A stretch of 64,000 nucleotides of DNA, taken from NCBI RefSeq assembly GCF_963678795.1, contig NZ_OY787453.1, positions 744,001 to 808,000 of the forward strand, in the 5' to 3' direction. Positions within the stretch are counted from its first letter, which is position 1. Every line of letters begins with the position of its first letter. Shown here piece by piece: positions 35,694-45,902 of this stretch. The stretch is from an uncultured Methanoregula sp. Lineage in GTDB: Archaea; Halobacteriota; Methanomicrobia; Methanomicrobiales; Methanospirillaceae. Made by a program: the position numbers and the translations under genes. Under the pieces are notes generated by a model, which made no database searches, was not told the origin of the DNA, and saw only the letters and a list, made by a program, of their open reading frames with translations.

Positions 35694-36272
35694 GTGATTA
35701 TGGTTGGATTCGAAATTTTTCTTACAACTTTTTTTAATGAACCTTCAAATATAATTGCATTTTGTGCAGTAATAATTTCAATCATCTCTATCGCTCTAAC
35801 AATAATTTCGCTTTGGATTCAACGCAAACATGATAGGATATCTGTGAAACCAATTGCCCATATTCATGTTAACAATCTACTTGGAGAGATCTCTTTAAGC
35901 GTAAAAAACGACGGATTAGGCCCGATGATAATAAAATCAATCGAAACGTTTCGCACTAATGATAAAAATAAATTAAATCTTGGTTGGCCTCCAATTTCTA
36001 TCATTAAAACTGATTATAAGATTCCAAAATCGACACCTCAAATGACAATCGATCTTGAGAGTTGTCCAATTTATAACGGAAATTCACTATCTTTTTTTAA
36101 ACAAGTATTTGATCCTGCGATTTCAGAAGAATTTGCTGATGCGAAGAAAACTTCGATGGCTCTTGCAAATTTAACACTCAGAATAAAATATACTAGTGTT
36201 TATGAAGAAGAACAATACGAAACAAGCTATGCTTTAGCAATTCTTAATGTAATTGCCTCAAATCAAATATAG
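35694..36272 (+). CDS. Membrane-anchored protein of unknown function (AT-rich insert)
   Basis: A 192-residue protein (start GTG 35694 or ATG 35700). A hydrophobic helix (about 20-45, FCAVIISIISIALTIISLWI) is followed by a beta-rich domain (KPIAHIHVNNLLGEISLSVK, GLGPMIIKSIETFRTNDKNK, LANLTLRIKYTSVYEEEQYE) that has an Ig- or C2-like pattern. Composition is AT-rich like its neighbour at 35074, and the two probably travelled together. Function is not known; a defence or surface role is only a guess. Confidence 0.65.
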   Translation: MIMVGFEIFLTTFFNEPSNIIAFCAVIISIISIALTIISLWIQRKHDRISVKPIAHIHVNNLLGEISLSVKNDGLGPMIIKSIETFRTNDKNKLNLGWPPISIIKTDYKIPKSTPQMTIDLESCPIYNGNSLSFFKQVFDPAISEEFADAKKTSMALANLTLRIKYTSVYEEEQYETSYALAILNVIASNQI

Positions 36273-36376
36273 TTGTAGAATGGGAAGCCGATTAATAAAA
36301 ATCGTTGAAAGAGATAATTTCATAATTATTATTAGTTGACTGTGTAATTCCCCATGAAAATCATTACAGTCCCTTG

Positions 36377-36595
36377 ATATGATGATGGGGCTTTGCACCC
36401 CCCTTACCCCTTTGCGATAACCTGCGCCGCCCCCGAAGGGACGCCCCCGCGGCGCTTCAATTACCTGCTCATGTCTGAAAAATGGTAATTGCCCCGCCGT
36501 GCCTCGAAGAGGCCCTGAGGCGGGGAACGCTCGCGTCGATACGATTTTCATAGTTCTGGTGTGAACCCCGTTCATGAGGATTTCGACAGAGCAAA
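36377..36595 (+). repeat. Dispersed GC-rich repeat, copy f
   Basis: About 220 bases with the same motif order as the right half of the element at 15308-15752, ending in TTTCGACAGAGCAAA, close to the TTTCTACAGAGCAAA end there. No matching left inverted repeat is seen. It forms the right border of the AT-rich insert and ends 43 bases before the FrhB-like gene terminus. Confidence 0.75.
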
Positions 36596-36637
36596 AAAAA
36601 TAATAAAAACAGGACTCCGGCAGAGCCAAAAAACAGA

Positions 36638-37669
36638 TTATTTCTTTGTGTTCTTTTTGATCTTTGCCGATGCAAGTTTCTCGATCGCCTTTGCGTCAGC
36701 GTCACCCGAGAGAATAAGCTTTTTGTTCTGCACTGCATTGTCGATGAATCCTTTACCGGTGGAGGTGCGGATGAGGAGCGTAGTTGAACCCGGCTTACTC
36801 CCGATCGCTCCTGCTGAAATATCCGAGAGTACCGCGGTGAGATCGGTACAGTAATGGCATCCCGTCCTGATACAACTCTCCAGTTCTGCAAGGGGAACTG
36901 CCTGCGTACTGCCATCCGTCTTGAGGATCTCCAGTTTCCCCTTGACATCCAGCTTCCGGATCTCGTGGGGTTCCAGCTTGTAATCCGTACGGAGTTTGCC
37001 CTGGACGAGAGCTGCATAATCGAACGTTTCCGTGCAGAAAAGACCTACAACCAGGCGTATCGATTTGCCAAACGGTTTGAGGAGGTCGTTGTCGCTCTCC
37101 CTCATACGAGCCACGGCCTGGACAACACAGGGAACGCCGATGACTGCGATCCGTTTGTATTTGCGCTCAATGACTGCATGTTTGAGGGCGGCGAGAAGCG
37201 GGACCCACCAGCTGTAACGACTTCCCGCCTGCCGGATGAGAACATCGGATTTTGAAATAACAACCGATGAAGGCCTGAGGGTCCAGTGGTCTTCAGTTAC
37301 CGTGACGATTGCATCTATGAGTCCTTCATCGAGTGCATTTGCGAGGATTGCCGTGACTGCCCCGCCACTCTGCCTGCGGGGAATGTCGATGGCAGCTTTT
37401 GCCGATACGAGTTCGAGATATTTCCCAAGGGTCTCAGATGGCTGGGTGCCGGTCCGGGGACACACGGCGTAACACGCCCCGCACGGGACTGAGTCCGTTG
37501 CCTGCTTGCAGTAACCGTTACTTGCAGGGCTTGTTACCATCTCCCCCTCTTTGAATGAAATTGCATCAGCCGGGCAGACTGCCACACAGGCACCGCAACC
37601 GGAACATTTTCCGCAATCCCAGACCTCGGCTTTCAAATCGAGATAACTTTTTTGTGCCATCGCTCTCAC
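36638..37669 (-). CDS. FrhB/FdhB-family F420-binding iron-sulfur protein (glutamate synthase partner)
   Basis: A 343-residue protein. Two ferredoxin-like cysteine clusters (CGKCSGCGACVAVCPADAIS about 19-38, and CGACYAVCPRTGTQ about 62-75) precede the FrhB N- and C-terminal domains (RRQSGGAVTAILANALDEGL, RIAVIGVPCVVQAVARMRES, LVVGLFCTETFDYAALVQGK, SCIRTGCHYCTDLTAVLSDI). FrhB-type subunits carry FAD and exchange electrons with coenzyme F420. It is the last gene of the gltB-type operon and overlaps the GXGXG gene by 4 bases. I infer that it supplies electrons from F420H2 to glutamate synthase in place of the NADPH-dependent GltD. Confidence 0.87.
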   Translation of the reverse strand: MRAMAQKSYLDLKAEVWDCGKCSGCGACVAVCPADAISFKEGEMVTSPASNGYCKQATDSVPCGACYAVCPRTGTQPSETLGKYLELVSAKAAIDIPRRQSGGAVTAILANALDEGLIDAIVTVTEDHWTLRPSSVVISKSDVLIRQAGSRYSWWVPLLAALKHAVIERKYKRIAVIGVPCVVQAVARMRESDNDLLKPFGKSIRLVVGLFCTETFDYAALVQGKLRTDYKLEPHEIRKLDVKGKLEILKTDGSTQAVPLAELESCIRTGCHYCTDLTAVLSDISAGAIGSKPGSTTLLIRTSTGKGFIDNAVQNKKLILSGDADAKAIEKLASAKIKKNTKK

Positions 37670-38409
37670 TCCAGGGTATACTTGCTCGCAAACGGCCGTG
37701 CGCTGATCGCTGCGATTCGCGTGTATTCGGATGCAAGCAGGGGTGCTGCATCGATCCCGAACGATTTTGCGAAATCTTCGATAATCGGGCGGATCATTGC
37801 TTTCTGTTCTTCCGTGACCGGTGCCTGTTTCGTCCCGCTCCCGAGATAGAGATTGTCAACCGGGCCCCGGACAAAGATTTCGCCGCCGTGGATGCCGCTG
37901 CCAACGCCCTGCTCCGAGATCGGCTTCATATCCCCAAGCCCCAGCACAATGACAAGCCCGCCCGCCATGGATTCGCCAAGGAATGCCCGGGCACTGCCGC
38001 CTACTACGAGGATGGGGCGTTTTTCCTGGTACTTCTTCATGTGGATGCCGCCCCGGTAGCCGATGTTGTCCCGGACATACACCCTGCCGCCCCGCATGCT
38101 GTGGGCTACGGCATCGCCGGCACTGCCATGAATGATCACTTTACCCTTGTCCATGGTGTTGCCGGGTGCATGGTCCGCGTTGCCGTGAACGATGATGGTC
38201 GGGCCGCTCATGAACATGGCGAGGTCTCCTCCCGGGACCCCGTTCACGGTAATAGTCACACCCTCCCCGCGCAACCCATCCCCGATAAACCGCTGGCCGA
38301 GAACGTTGTCGATAATGATTTCTTTTGTACCGGCAGCAACGGCAGCCCGTATCTGCTGGTTCAGCGGCGTATAATGAAGGTCTTTTGCATCAATCGTAAG
38401 CGTGCTCAT
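37666..38409 (-). CDS. Glutamate synthase GXGXG (alpha-3) subunit
   Basis: A 247-residue right-handed beta-helix protein with the repeated G-x-x-G-x-x-x-G pattern: GDGLRGEGVTITVNGVPGGD, GNTMDKGKVIIHGSAGDAVA, MRGGRVYVRDNIGYRGGIHM, MAGGLVIVLGLGDM. It corresponds to the C-terminal structural domain of bacterial GltB, here a separate gene. It lies between the FMN/synthase subunit (3-base gap) and the FrhB-like subunit (4-base overlap). Confidence 0.93.
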   Translation of the reverse strand: MSTLTIDAKDLHYTPLNQQIRAAVAAGTKEIIIDNVLGQRFIGDGLRGEGVTITVNGVPGGDLAMFMSGPTIIVHGNADHAPGNTMDKGKVIIHGSAGDAVAHSMRGGRVYVRDNIGYRGGIHMKKYQEKRPILVVGGSARAFLGESMAGGLVIVLGLGDMKPISEQGVGSGIHGGEIFVRGPVDNLYLGSGTKQAPVTEEQKAMIRPIIEDFAKSFGIDAAPLLASEYTRIAAISARPFASKYTLE

Positions 38410-38412
38410 CGT

Positions 38413-39924
38413 TCAGGCCCCCACCGTCTTCACATCAAGCACGTTCAGCAATCCCTCGTCCAGCATGTAGCCCCGGAGCCGGTCCCGGTTGCCCCGTAAG
38501 CTTTCGATGCTGTTGATACCGGCTGCACCCATCAGTTCGCCAAGTTCGAGTGTCCAGCCATGGATCAGGTTCTCGACCTGCACTGAGTTGGTTTCAGGAT
38601 CCAGCCTCTTCGTCAGTTCGGGTTTCTGGGTGGCAATACCCCAGGCACACTGGCCCCGGTTGCAGGTCCCGCAGACCCGGCACCCCATAGCCACGAGCGC
38701 TGAAGTCCCGATATAGACGGCATCGGCACCGAGGCAGATGATCTTTGCCACGTCCGCACTCTGCCGGATGCCCCCGCTCGCTATGATGGATACTTCATTC
38801 CGGATCCCCTGCTGGCGCAGTTTTGCATCAACGCTTGCAATTGCCGCTTCTATCGGGATGCCGACATGGTCGCGGAAGACCACGGGTGCTGAACCGGTTC
38901 CCCCTCGGAAGCCGTCGACAACAACAGCGTCCGCCCCTGAGCGGGCTATCCCCGCGGCAATGGCAGCGGAATTATGGACCGCGGCGATCTTTACAAAGAC
39001 CGGCTTCTTCCATTCCGTGGCTTCCTTGAGTCCATGGACCAGCTGTTTGAGATCCTCGATGCTGTAAATATCGTGGTGAGGCGCCGGGCTGATCGCATCG
39101 CTGCCTTCCGGGATCATGCGGGTACAGGCAACATCGGCGCAGACTTTCTCCCCGGGAAGGTGGCCGCCGATACCCGGTTTTGCGCCCTGGCCGATCTTGA
39201 TCTCGATCGCGGCCCCGCGTTCGAGATAGTCGATGTCAACACCGAACCTTCCCGATGCGACCTGGACGATCATGTTCTTCTGGTACGGGTAGAGTGACTG
39301 GTGGAGCCCGCCCTCTCCTGTCCCCATGAACGTACCGATACGGTGGACCGCTTTTGCCATGGCCTGCTGTGCCGGCAGGCTGATCGCCCCGTAACTCATA
39401 TGCCCGATCATGATCGGGGTCTCGATCTGGAGGTTGGGTGTGAGTTTAGTGAGAAGCTCAACATCCTTTCCGGGCCGTTCCCGGATTGAGAGCGAAGACG
39501 GCTTCTTGCCTATGTAGGTGCGAAGCTCCATTGGCTCCCGGAGCGGGTCGATGCTCGGGTTGGTTACCTGGCAGGCATCGAGGACGAGCCGGTCGAATAT
39601 TATCGGGTATGGCAGGGCATTGCCCATGCCCCCGGAAATGATCTTGCCGGTCTTTGCCTGGTTGAAGACCGCCTCGCGGATCTCGCGGGTCCAGACCGGG
39701 TGGCTGCGGTAGTCATTAGGTTTCTCCTCAATATCGATAGCATCCCGAGGGCAAAAAGCCAGGCAGCGGTGGCAGGCCACACAGTTACGGGAATTGATGC
39801 GGATAGTGTCGCCTTCTTTCCGGTACACGCCGTACGAGCAGTTCTCGATGCACCGCCCGCAGGACATGCAGCGCTCCGGGTCAATCCTGACCTGGAACCT
39901 GAGCGGTGTACTCCCGATACTCAT
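38413..39924 (-). CDS. gltB: Glutamate synthase FMN/iron-sulfur catalytic subunit
   Basis: A 503-residue archaeal-type synthase. An N-terminal two-cluster ferredoxin domain (ERCMSCGRCIENCSYGVYRK, NCVACHRCLAFCPRDAIDIE) precedes the FMN-binding TIM barrel (IGHMSYGAISLPAQQAMAKA, GEGGLHQSLYPYQKNMIVQV, the loop GGTGSAPVVFRDHVGIP, VSIIASGGIRQSADVAKIIC). A cysteine cluster follows (MGCRVCGTCNRGQCAWGIAT). It converts 2-oxoglutarate and ammonia, delivered from the glutaminase subunit, to glutamate. Its start overlaps the amidotransferase gene by 4 bases. Confidence 0.95.
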   Translation of the reverse strand: MSIGSTPLRFQVRIDPERCMSCGRCIENCSYGVYRKEGDTIRINSRNCVACHRCLAFCPRDAIDIEEKPNDYRSHPVWTREIREAVFNQAKTGKIISGGMGNALPYPIIFDRLVLDACQVTNPSIDPLREPMELRTYIGKKPSSLSIRERPGKDVELLTKLTPNLQIETPIMIGHMSYGAISLPAQQAMAKAVHRIGTFMGTGEGGLHQSLYPYQKNMIVQVASGRFGVDIDYLERGAAIEIKIGQGAKPGIGGHLPGEKVCADVACTRMIPEGSDAISPAPHHDIYSIEDLKQLVHGLKEATEWKKPVFVKIAAVHNSAAIAAGIARSGADAVVVDGFRGGTGSAPVVFRDHVGIPIEAAIASVDAKLRQQGIRNEVSIIASGGIRQSADVAKIICLGADAVYIGTSALVAMGCRVCGTCNRGQCAWGIATQKPELTKRLDPETNSVQVENLIHGWTLELGELMGAAGINSIESLRGNRDRLRGYMLDEGLLNVLDVKTVGA

Positions 39925-40973
39925 GAGTAGATCCTCCCGATCACCGGCTCGCCGGCTTTGGGCATAGCGATGTTGCCGACATCCGGGTCTATCCTCCGGA
40001 TAGCGGCTTCCTCGCTGGAGATGAAGAGCCGATCGCCACTCTCGCCGGATACCAGCGGGCGGAGCTTGATGCGATCGGTGAACCCGACAAGAGTATTCTC
40101 ATTTGCAACGCAGATAGCAAAAGGCCCGTTCATGAGTGCCGATCCATAGGTCAGCCGGATGGCCCGGTTGAGCTCCTGCTCCTTTGGCGGCATGCGGTCG
40201 ATCTCCTCCCAGAACGGGGGTGCGAGTGCCCGTACTGCCATCTTCTCGGAGAGCCCGTGTTTCCTGACCAGCAGATCGACGAGGTATGCGACAACCTCGG
40301 TATCGGTGTACATCGTGCATTTGTACCCGTAACTCTCGATATAGCGCCGGTTGGTACCGTATGATGTGATCTCCCCGTTATGGACAACGCTCCAGTTGAG
40401 GAGGTTAAATGGATGAGCCCCGCCCCACCAGCCGGCAGTATTTGTCGGGTACCGGTTGTGGGCGAGCCAGAGGTAGCCTTCGTAATCCTGGATCCGGTAG
40501 AAGTTCGCGACATCCTCCGGCCAGCCGGCTGCTTTGAAGACGCCGAGGTTTTTTCCGGAGGAGAATATGAGCGTACCGTTCCGCTCGCTGTTCACTTTCA
40601 TGACAAGGTGGGTGACAATGTCCTCATCAGGTGTGATACTCTTGGGCATCAGGCTCCTGTCCGGCCGGAAGAAATAGCGCCAGGGTGTGTGGACCTTGCG
40701 GATATTGGGCTGTTCACAGGTCTTGATCTGTTCATCATGAATGATCGTCCCCCATTTCTCCAGCAGGTTGTCCAGCGGGATCTTGTTCTCGCGGATGTTG
40801 TCGAAGAAGACATGGAGGGCATAGTAGTCCTTATAATCCGGATAAATGCCATATGCGACATATCCCGCACCTTCGCCACTGCCCCGCTCATCCATGGAAG
40901 CAAGTGCTTCTTTTATCTTGGTACCGTCCATGCACTGGCGGCGCCGGTCAATTACACCAATTATACCACACAT
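39921..40973 (-). CDS. Glutamate synthase class II glutamine amidotransferase subunit
   Basis: A 350-residue class II amidotransferase. The nucleophile is Cys 2 (MCGIIGVIDRRRQ). Later motifs are LAHNRYPTNTAGWWGGAHPF and VVHNGEITSYGTNRRYIESY. It corresponds to the N-terminal domain of bacterial GltB and releases ammonia from glutamine for the synthase subunit. It is the first gene of the four-gene leftward operon and diverges from glnA. The GGAA-N6-TTCC site at 41077 is about 104 bases upstream of its start. Confidence 0.93.
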   Translation of the reverse strand: MCGIIGVIDRRRQCMDGTKIKEALASMDERGSGEGAGYVAYGIYPDYKDYYALHVFFDNIRENKIPLDNLLEKWGTIIHDEQIKTCEQPNIRKVHTPWRYFFRPDRSLMPKSITPDEDIVTHLVMKVNSERNGTLIFSSGKNLGVFKAAGWPEDVANFYRIQDYEGYLWLAHNRYPTNTAGWWGGAHPFNLLNWSVVHNGEITSYGTNRRYIESYGYKCTMYTDTEVVAYLVDLLVRKHGLSEKMAVRALAPPFWEEIDRMPPKEQELNRAIRLTYGSALMNGPFAICVANENTLVGFTDRIKLRPLVSGESGDRLFISSEEAAIRRIDPDVGNIAMPKAGEPVIGRIYS

Positions 40974-41076
40974 ATTATCACAGAGAACGTTGATCCATTA
41001 GAGTAAACATTTCTTGAAATTGAATATGAGCATTCGCTCAATAATGTACGTGAAATAGATATAAATACGATTGGGT

Positions 41077-41090
41077 GGAACCTTTCTTCC
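41077..41090 (+). promoter_or_regulatory. NrpR-type operator in front of glnA
   Basis: GGAACCTTTCTTCC is a perfect GGAA-N6-TTCC dyad, the form of the NrpR operator known at nif and glnA promoters of methanogens. It lies 3 bases before the glnA ATG and about 10 bases after a TATA-like GATATAAATA, where a bound repressor would block transcription. The site is seen; NrpR itself is not in the window. Confidence 0.8.
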
Positions 41091-41093
41091 ATT

Positions 41094-42419
41094 ATGTCAG
41101 CAGACGTAACGAAGATGCTCAAGAAAATTGAGGCGGATGGGGTCAAATTCATCCGTCTTCAGTTCACGGATATTCAGGGGATGCCTAAAAACGTCTCGAT
41201 CCCTGTCATCCAGGCTGAGAAGGCGCTCACGGAAGGTATCTGGTTTGACGGTTCTTCCATTGAAGGATTTGCCAGGATCGAAGAATCTGACATGATATTA
41301 AAGCCTGATCCGGCCACCTATGCGGTTCTCCCGTGGAGACCCCAGGAAGGAAAGGTCGCCCGGTTCATCTGCGATGTCCAGACGTACGGCAACAAATCTT
41401 TTGATGGAGATCCCCGCTATATCCTGCGCAAAACAATGGCTGAAGCAGCCAAGATGGGATATACATTCAATACCGGACCCGAACTTGAATTTTTCCTGTT
41501 CAAGATGTATGACGGCGTGCCCACCACGGAATTTGAAGACCACGGGGCATACTTTGATCTTGCACCTACGGATTCAGCTGAAGATGTCAGGAGGGATGTT
41601 GTCCTTGCGTTAAGCGAGATGGGCTTTGAAATCGAAGCTTCACATCACGAAGTTGCCGACAGCCAGCATGAGATTGACTTCAAGTACGGCGATGCCCTGA
41701 CAACTGCGGACCGGGTTATTACCTTTAAGTTTGCAACCAAGTCCATTGCCCTGCAGTACGGCCTCCACGCCTCATTCATGGCAAAGCCGATCGCCGGCAT
41801 CAACGGCAGCGGTATGCATACCCACGGCTCGCTCTCCAGGAACGGCAAGAATGCGTTCTTTGACGCAAACGCAGAACTGCAGCTCTCCGACACCTGTATG
41901 TATTACATCGGGGGTCTTCTCAAGCACGCGAAGGCAATCACCCGCGTGGCCAACCCGACCATCAACTCGTACAAGCGCCTGGTCCCCGGCTTCGAAGCAC
42001 CCTGCTACCTCGCCTGGAGTGCGGCCAACCGCTCTGCCCTTGTCCGCGTTCCCGCTGCCCGTGGCAACAGCACCCGCGCCGAGTTCCGCAGCCCTGACCC
42101 GATGTGCAACCCGTACCTCACCTTTGCCTGTATGCTCGCAGCAGGTATGGACGGTATCAAGAACAAGATCATGCCGCCGGAATCGACCAACACCAACATC
42201 TACCACCTCAATGCGAAAGACCGCAAGAGGTTAAAAGTCGATATGTTGCCAGCCAGCCTTGCGGAAGCAAACGCAGCGCTTCTCAAGGATGAGGTGATCT
42301 GCAACACACTTGGCGAGCATGTGGTGACCAACCTCACCCGTATTGCCGAGATGGAAACCGATGCCTTCCGGCTCGCGGTCCACCCGTGGGAACTGGAAAG
42401 GTACCTGGCTACCTACTAA
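41094..42419 (+). CDS. glnA: Glutamine synthetase type I
   Basis: A 441-residue GSI-alpha-type enzyme. Motifs include WFDGSSIEGFARIEESDMIL (about 43-62), the metal site NTGPELEFFLF, HHEVADSQHEIDF, INGSGMHTHGSLS, the ATP-binding KRLVPGFEAPCYLAWSAANR and PAARGNSTRAEFRSPDPMCN. There is no tyrosine adenylylation site of the GSI-beta form. It fixes ammonia into glutamine, which feeds the divergent glutamate synthase operon. The NrpR-type operator just before the start indicates repression in nitrogen excess. Confidence 0.97.
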   Translation: MSADVTKMLKKIEADGVKFIRLQFTDIQGMPKNVSIPVIQAEKALTEGIWFDGSSIEGFARIEESDMILKPDPATYAVLPWRPQEGKVARFICDVQTYGNKSFDGDPRYILRKTMAEAAKMGYTFNTGPELEFFLFKMYDGVPTTEFEDHGAYFDLAPTDSAEDVRRDVVLALSEMGFEIEASHHEVADSQHEIDFKYGDALTTADRVITFKFATKSIALQYGLHASFMAKPIAGINGSGMHTHGSLSRNGKNAFFDANAELQLSDTCMYYIGGLLKHAKAITRVANPTINSYKRLVPGFEAPCYLAWSAANRSALVRVPAARGNSTRAEFRSPDPMCNPYLTFACMLAAGMDGIKNKIMPPESTNTNIYHLNAKDRKRLKVDMLPASLAEANAALLKDEVICNTLGEHVVTNLTRIAEMETDAFRLAVHPWELERYLATY

Positions 42420-42637
42420 TTTTAAAATTTTTTATACATCAGAGAACAATCGTCGATGTTTGGACTTGTAATCCCGTAACGGTCGACCGGTCGTTCTGTA
42501 ACGTTATCAGCGGGCTTGCGTGAGGAATTCATGAGTAGTTCCTGCGAATGGTATACGGCACCCGGTGTCGTTTCCGCGCCCGATATGATGAGCAACAGAT
42601 CGATCGCCGCAGATAAAACAAGATAACGGTGATTACA

Positions 42638-43834
42638 ATGGCAATGGATACAGGAGTTACCTGCTGGCTGCTGGTCTCGGCAATACTGGTCATGCTGATG
42701 ACCCCGGGAGTCGGCCTTTTCTATGGCGGACTGGTACGGAAGAAGAATTTTATCTCGATGATTGCGCTCTCCTTCGTGTGCCTGGCGCTCGCGAGTATCC
42801 AGTGGATACTCATCGGATACACGCTTGTCTTCGGGCATGATGTGGGAGGGGTGATCGGGAACCTGGATTACCTGGGTCTTGCCGGTGTGAGTGCCGATGC
42901 CGGCACGGGTACATTCCCTCCGCTCGTGTTCATGATGTTCCAGCTCTTCTTTGCTGCCGTGACTATTACGATCGTCACATCGGCAGTTGCGGAACGGATC
43001 AAGCTCTCGTCTTTTATTGTATTCAGCCTTGTCTGGCTGACCGTCGTGTACTGCCCGCTCGCCCACTGGGCATGGGGGGGAGGCTGGGCCCAGCAGATGG
43101 GGCTCATCGATTTTGCCGGGGGAACGGTTGTCGAGATCTGTTCGGGGTTTGCCGCACTCGCTCTTGCGATGGTGATCGGGAAACGTGCCGGGTTTGGGGA
43201 GCATGCGCTTGAACCGCATAATATCCCGATTGCACTTCTTGGTGCTGCGCTTCTCTGGTTCGGCTGGTTCGGGTTCAATGCGGGAAGTGCCCTTGCGCTC
43301 AACAGCAGCGCCATTGTAGCATTTGTCAACACGAATTCTGCAGCAGCTGCCGGTGCGCTCTCATGGATGTTTGCGAGCTGGTACCGGGGCAAGCCCAGTT
43401 CGCTCTCCATGGTAAGCGGGGCCATTGCCGGCATGGTGGCGATCACACCCTGCGCCGGGTTTGTCACGCCCCTTGTTGCCGTGCTCATCGGGGCAGTTGC
43501 CGGGGTATTGTGCTATTACATGATGCTTGTCCGCATACGGAAAAGCCTGGACGAGAGCCTCGATGCATGGGCGATCCATGGCATGGGCGGGTTGTGGGGA
43601 ACGCTGGCGACCGGTATCTTTGCCGCAGCTGCCATCGGGGGATTTACCGGATGGATGGAAGGAAATTCCTCCCAGTTCGTGGCGAATGCTGTCGGGGCAT
43701 TTGCGGCGCTCGGCTATGCCTTCATCGCCACATGGATTATCGCGACGGTTATCGATCGTACCCTGGGATTGCGTGTTACGGAAGACGAGGAATATGTCGG
43801 ACTGGATATCTGTCAGCATGGTGAACGGGCATAA
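42638..43834 (+). CDS. amtB: Ammonium transporter AmtB (first copy)
   Basis: A protein of about 398 residues with some eleven membrane helices. Signatures are [60 protein letters not shown] and [20 protein letters not shown], which include the pore histidine region. It shares its layout with the second copy at 44217. No glnK follows directly. An ATG at 42638 fits the family N-terminus. The upstream gap holds GGAATTC and GTTCC separated more widely than the canonical NrpR spacing (about 42521-42542), so a weaker site is possible. Confidence 0.95.
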   Translation: MAMDTGVTCWLLVSAILVMLMTPGVGLFYGGLVRKKNFISMIALSFVCLALASIQWILIGYTLVFGHDVGGVIGNLDYLGLAGVSADAGTGTFPPLVFMMFQLFFAAVTITIVTSAVAERIKLSSFIVFSLVWLTVVYCPLAHWAWGGGWAQQMGLIDFAGGTVVEICSGFAALALAMVIGKRAGFGEHALEPHNIPIALLGAALLWFGWFGFNAGSALALNSSAIVAFVNTNSAAAAGALSWMFASWYRGKPSSLSMVSGAIAGMVAITPCAGFVTPLVAVLIGAVAGVLCYYMMLVRIRKSLDESLDAWAIHGMGGLWGTLATGIFAAAAIGGFTGWMEGNSSQFVANAVGAFAALGYAFIATWIIATVIDRTLGLRVTEDEEYVGLDICQHGERA

Positions 43835-44009
43835 TTTTTCCGGGCACTCGTTGTATCCATAGAGTCTTTATAATTTTTTACGCGATTCGCCTGCTGCGCC
43901 CGTCAAAAACGCAGGGGAACATCCCGGTAAATCTCCTTTTTTTACCTGGTTCCTGCTGGTTCCAGGTGCATGATCTGTGAGTTGAGCTATGCATAAATTT
44001 ATAAAAGAT

Positions 44010-44023
44010 GGAATACAACTTCC
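44010..44023 (+). promoter_or_regulatory. NrpR-type operator in front of amtB2-glnK
   Basis: GGAATACAACTTCC is a perfect GGAA-N6-TTCC dyad placed 5 bases after the TATA-like AAATTTATAAAA at 43993-44004. This is the position expected for NrpR to block the transcription start. About 190 bases separate it from the amtB2 start codon, which implies a long leader. Confidence 0.78.
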
Positions 44024-44063
44024 TTCCAACAACAGTACCAACATACATAACCAGTCCCTGCCT

Positions 44064-44166
44064 GGGTCAAGCTCAGGCAACCCGGCTGGAACCCTGACCC
44101 CGGACTTTTCATCCGGCTTGGGTTTTCTGACCGTGTTGTCCTGCTGCCGGATTCCGGTCCGGGGAC
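44064..44166 (+). promoter_or_regulatory. Structured leader of the amtB2-glnK mRNA
   Basis: Several stems can be read directly. GGGTCA (44064) pairs with TGACCC (44095). CCGGA (44100) pairs with TCCGG (44112) around a 7-base loop, with an outer ACCC/GGGT pairing. GTCC (44138) pairs with GGAC (44163) around CCGG/CCGG. The element lies between the presumed transcription start and the amtB2 start. It matches no riboswitch class I can name with confidence, although GTCAAGC-GGCAACC slightly recalls SAM-IV aptamers. Confidence 0.45.
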
Positions 44167-44216
44167 TGACTTTATGAATCAGAAGAACAATGCACATTTG
44201 ATTACAGGTGAAGTGA

Positions 44217-45777
<1,561 letters not shown>

Positions 45778-45902
45778 TCAGCCGGCATTCCCCGGGATGA
45801 GAATAACGTCCATACTATGCCGGGGATCACCACACTGCGGCATTACGCACGATTGATCCTTCCGCAGCCAAAAGAACGGGCTGCCGGAAACCCTTTTTTT
45901 TA

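Noticed and set aside
44064..44166. SAM-IV riboswitch in the amtB2 leader
   Set aside because: Only short pieces (GTCAAGC, GGCAACC) resemble the class. The overall pairing and the gene context do not support a firm call.
43989..44177. A 62-codon frame in the amtB2 leader
   Set aside because: It begins within the TATA/operator region, so it is unlikely to be transcribed with its start; the structured-leader explanation fits better.
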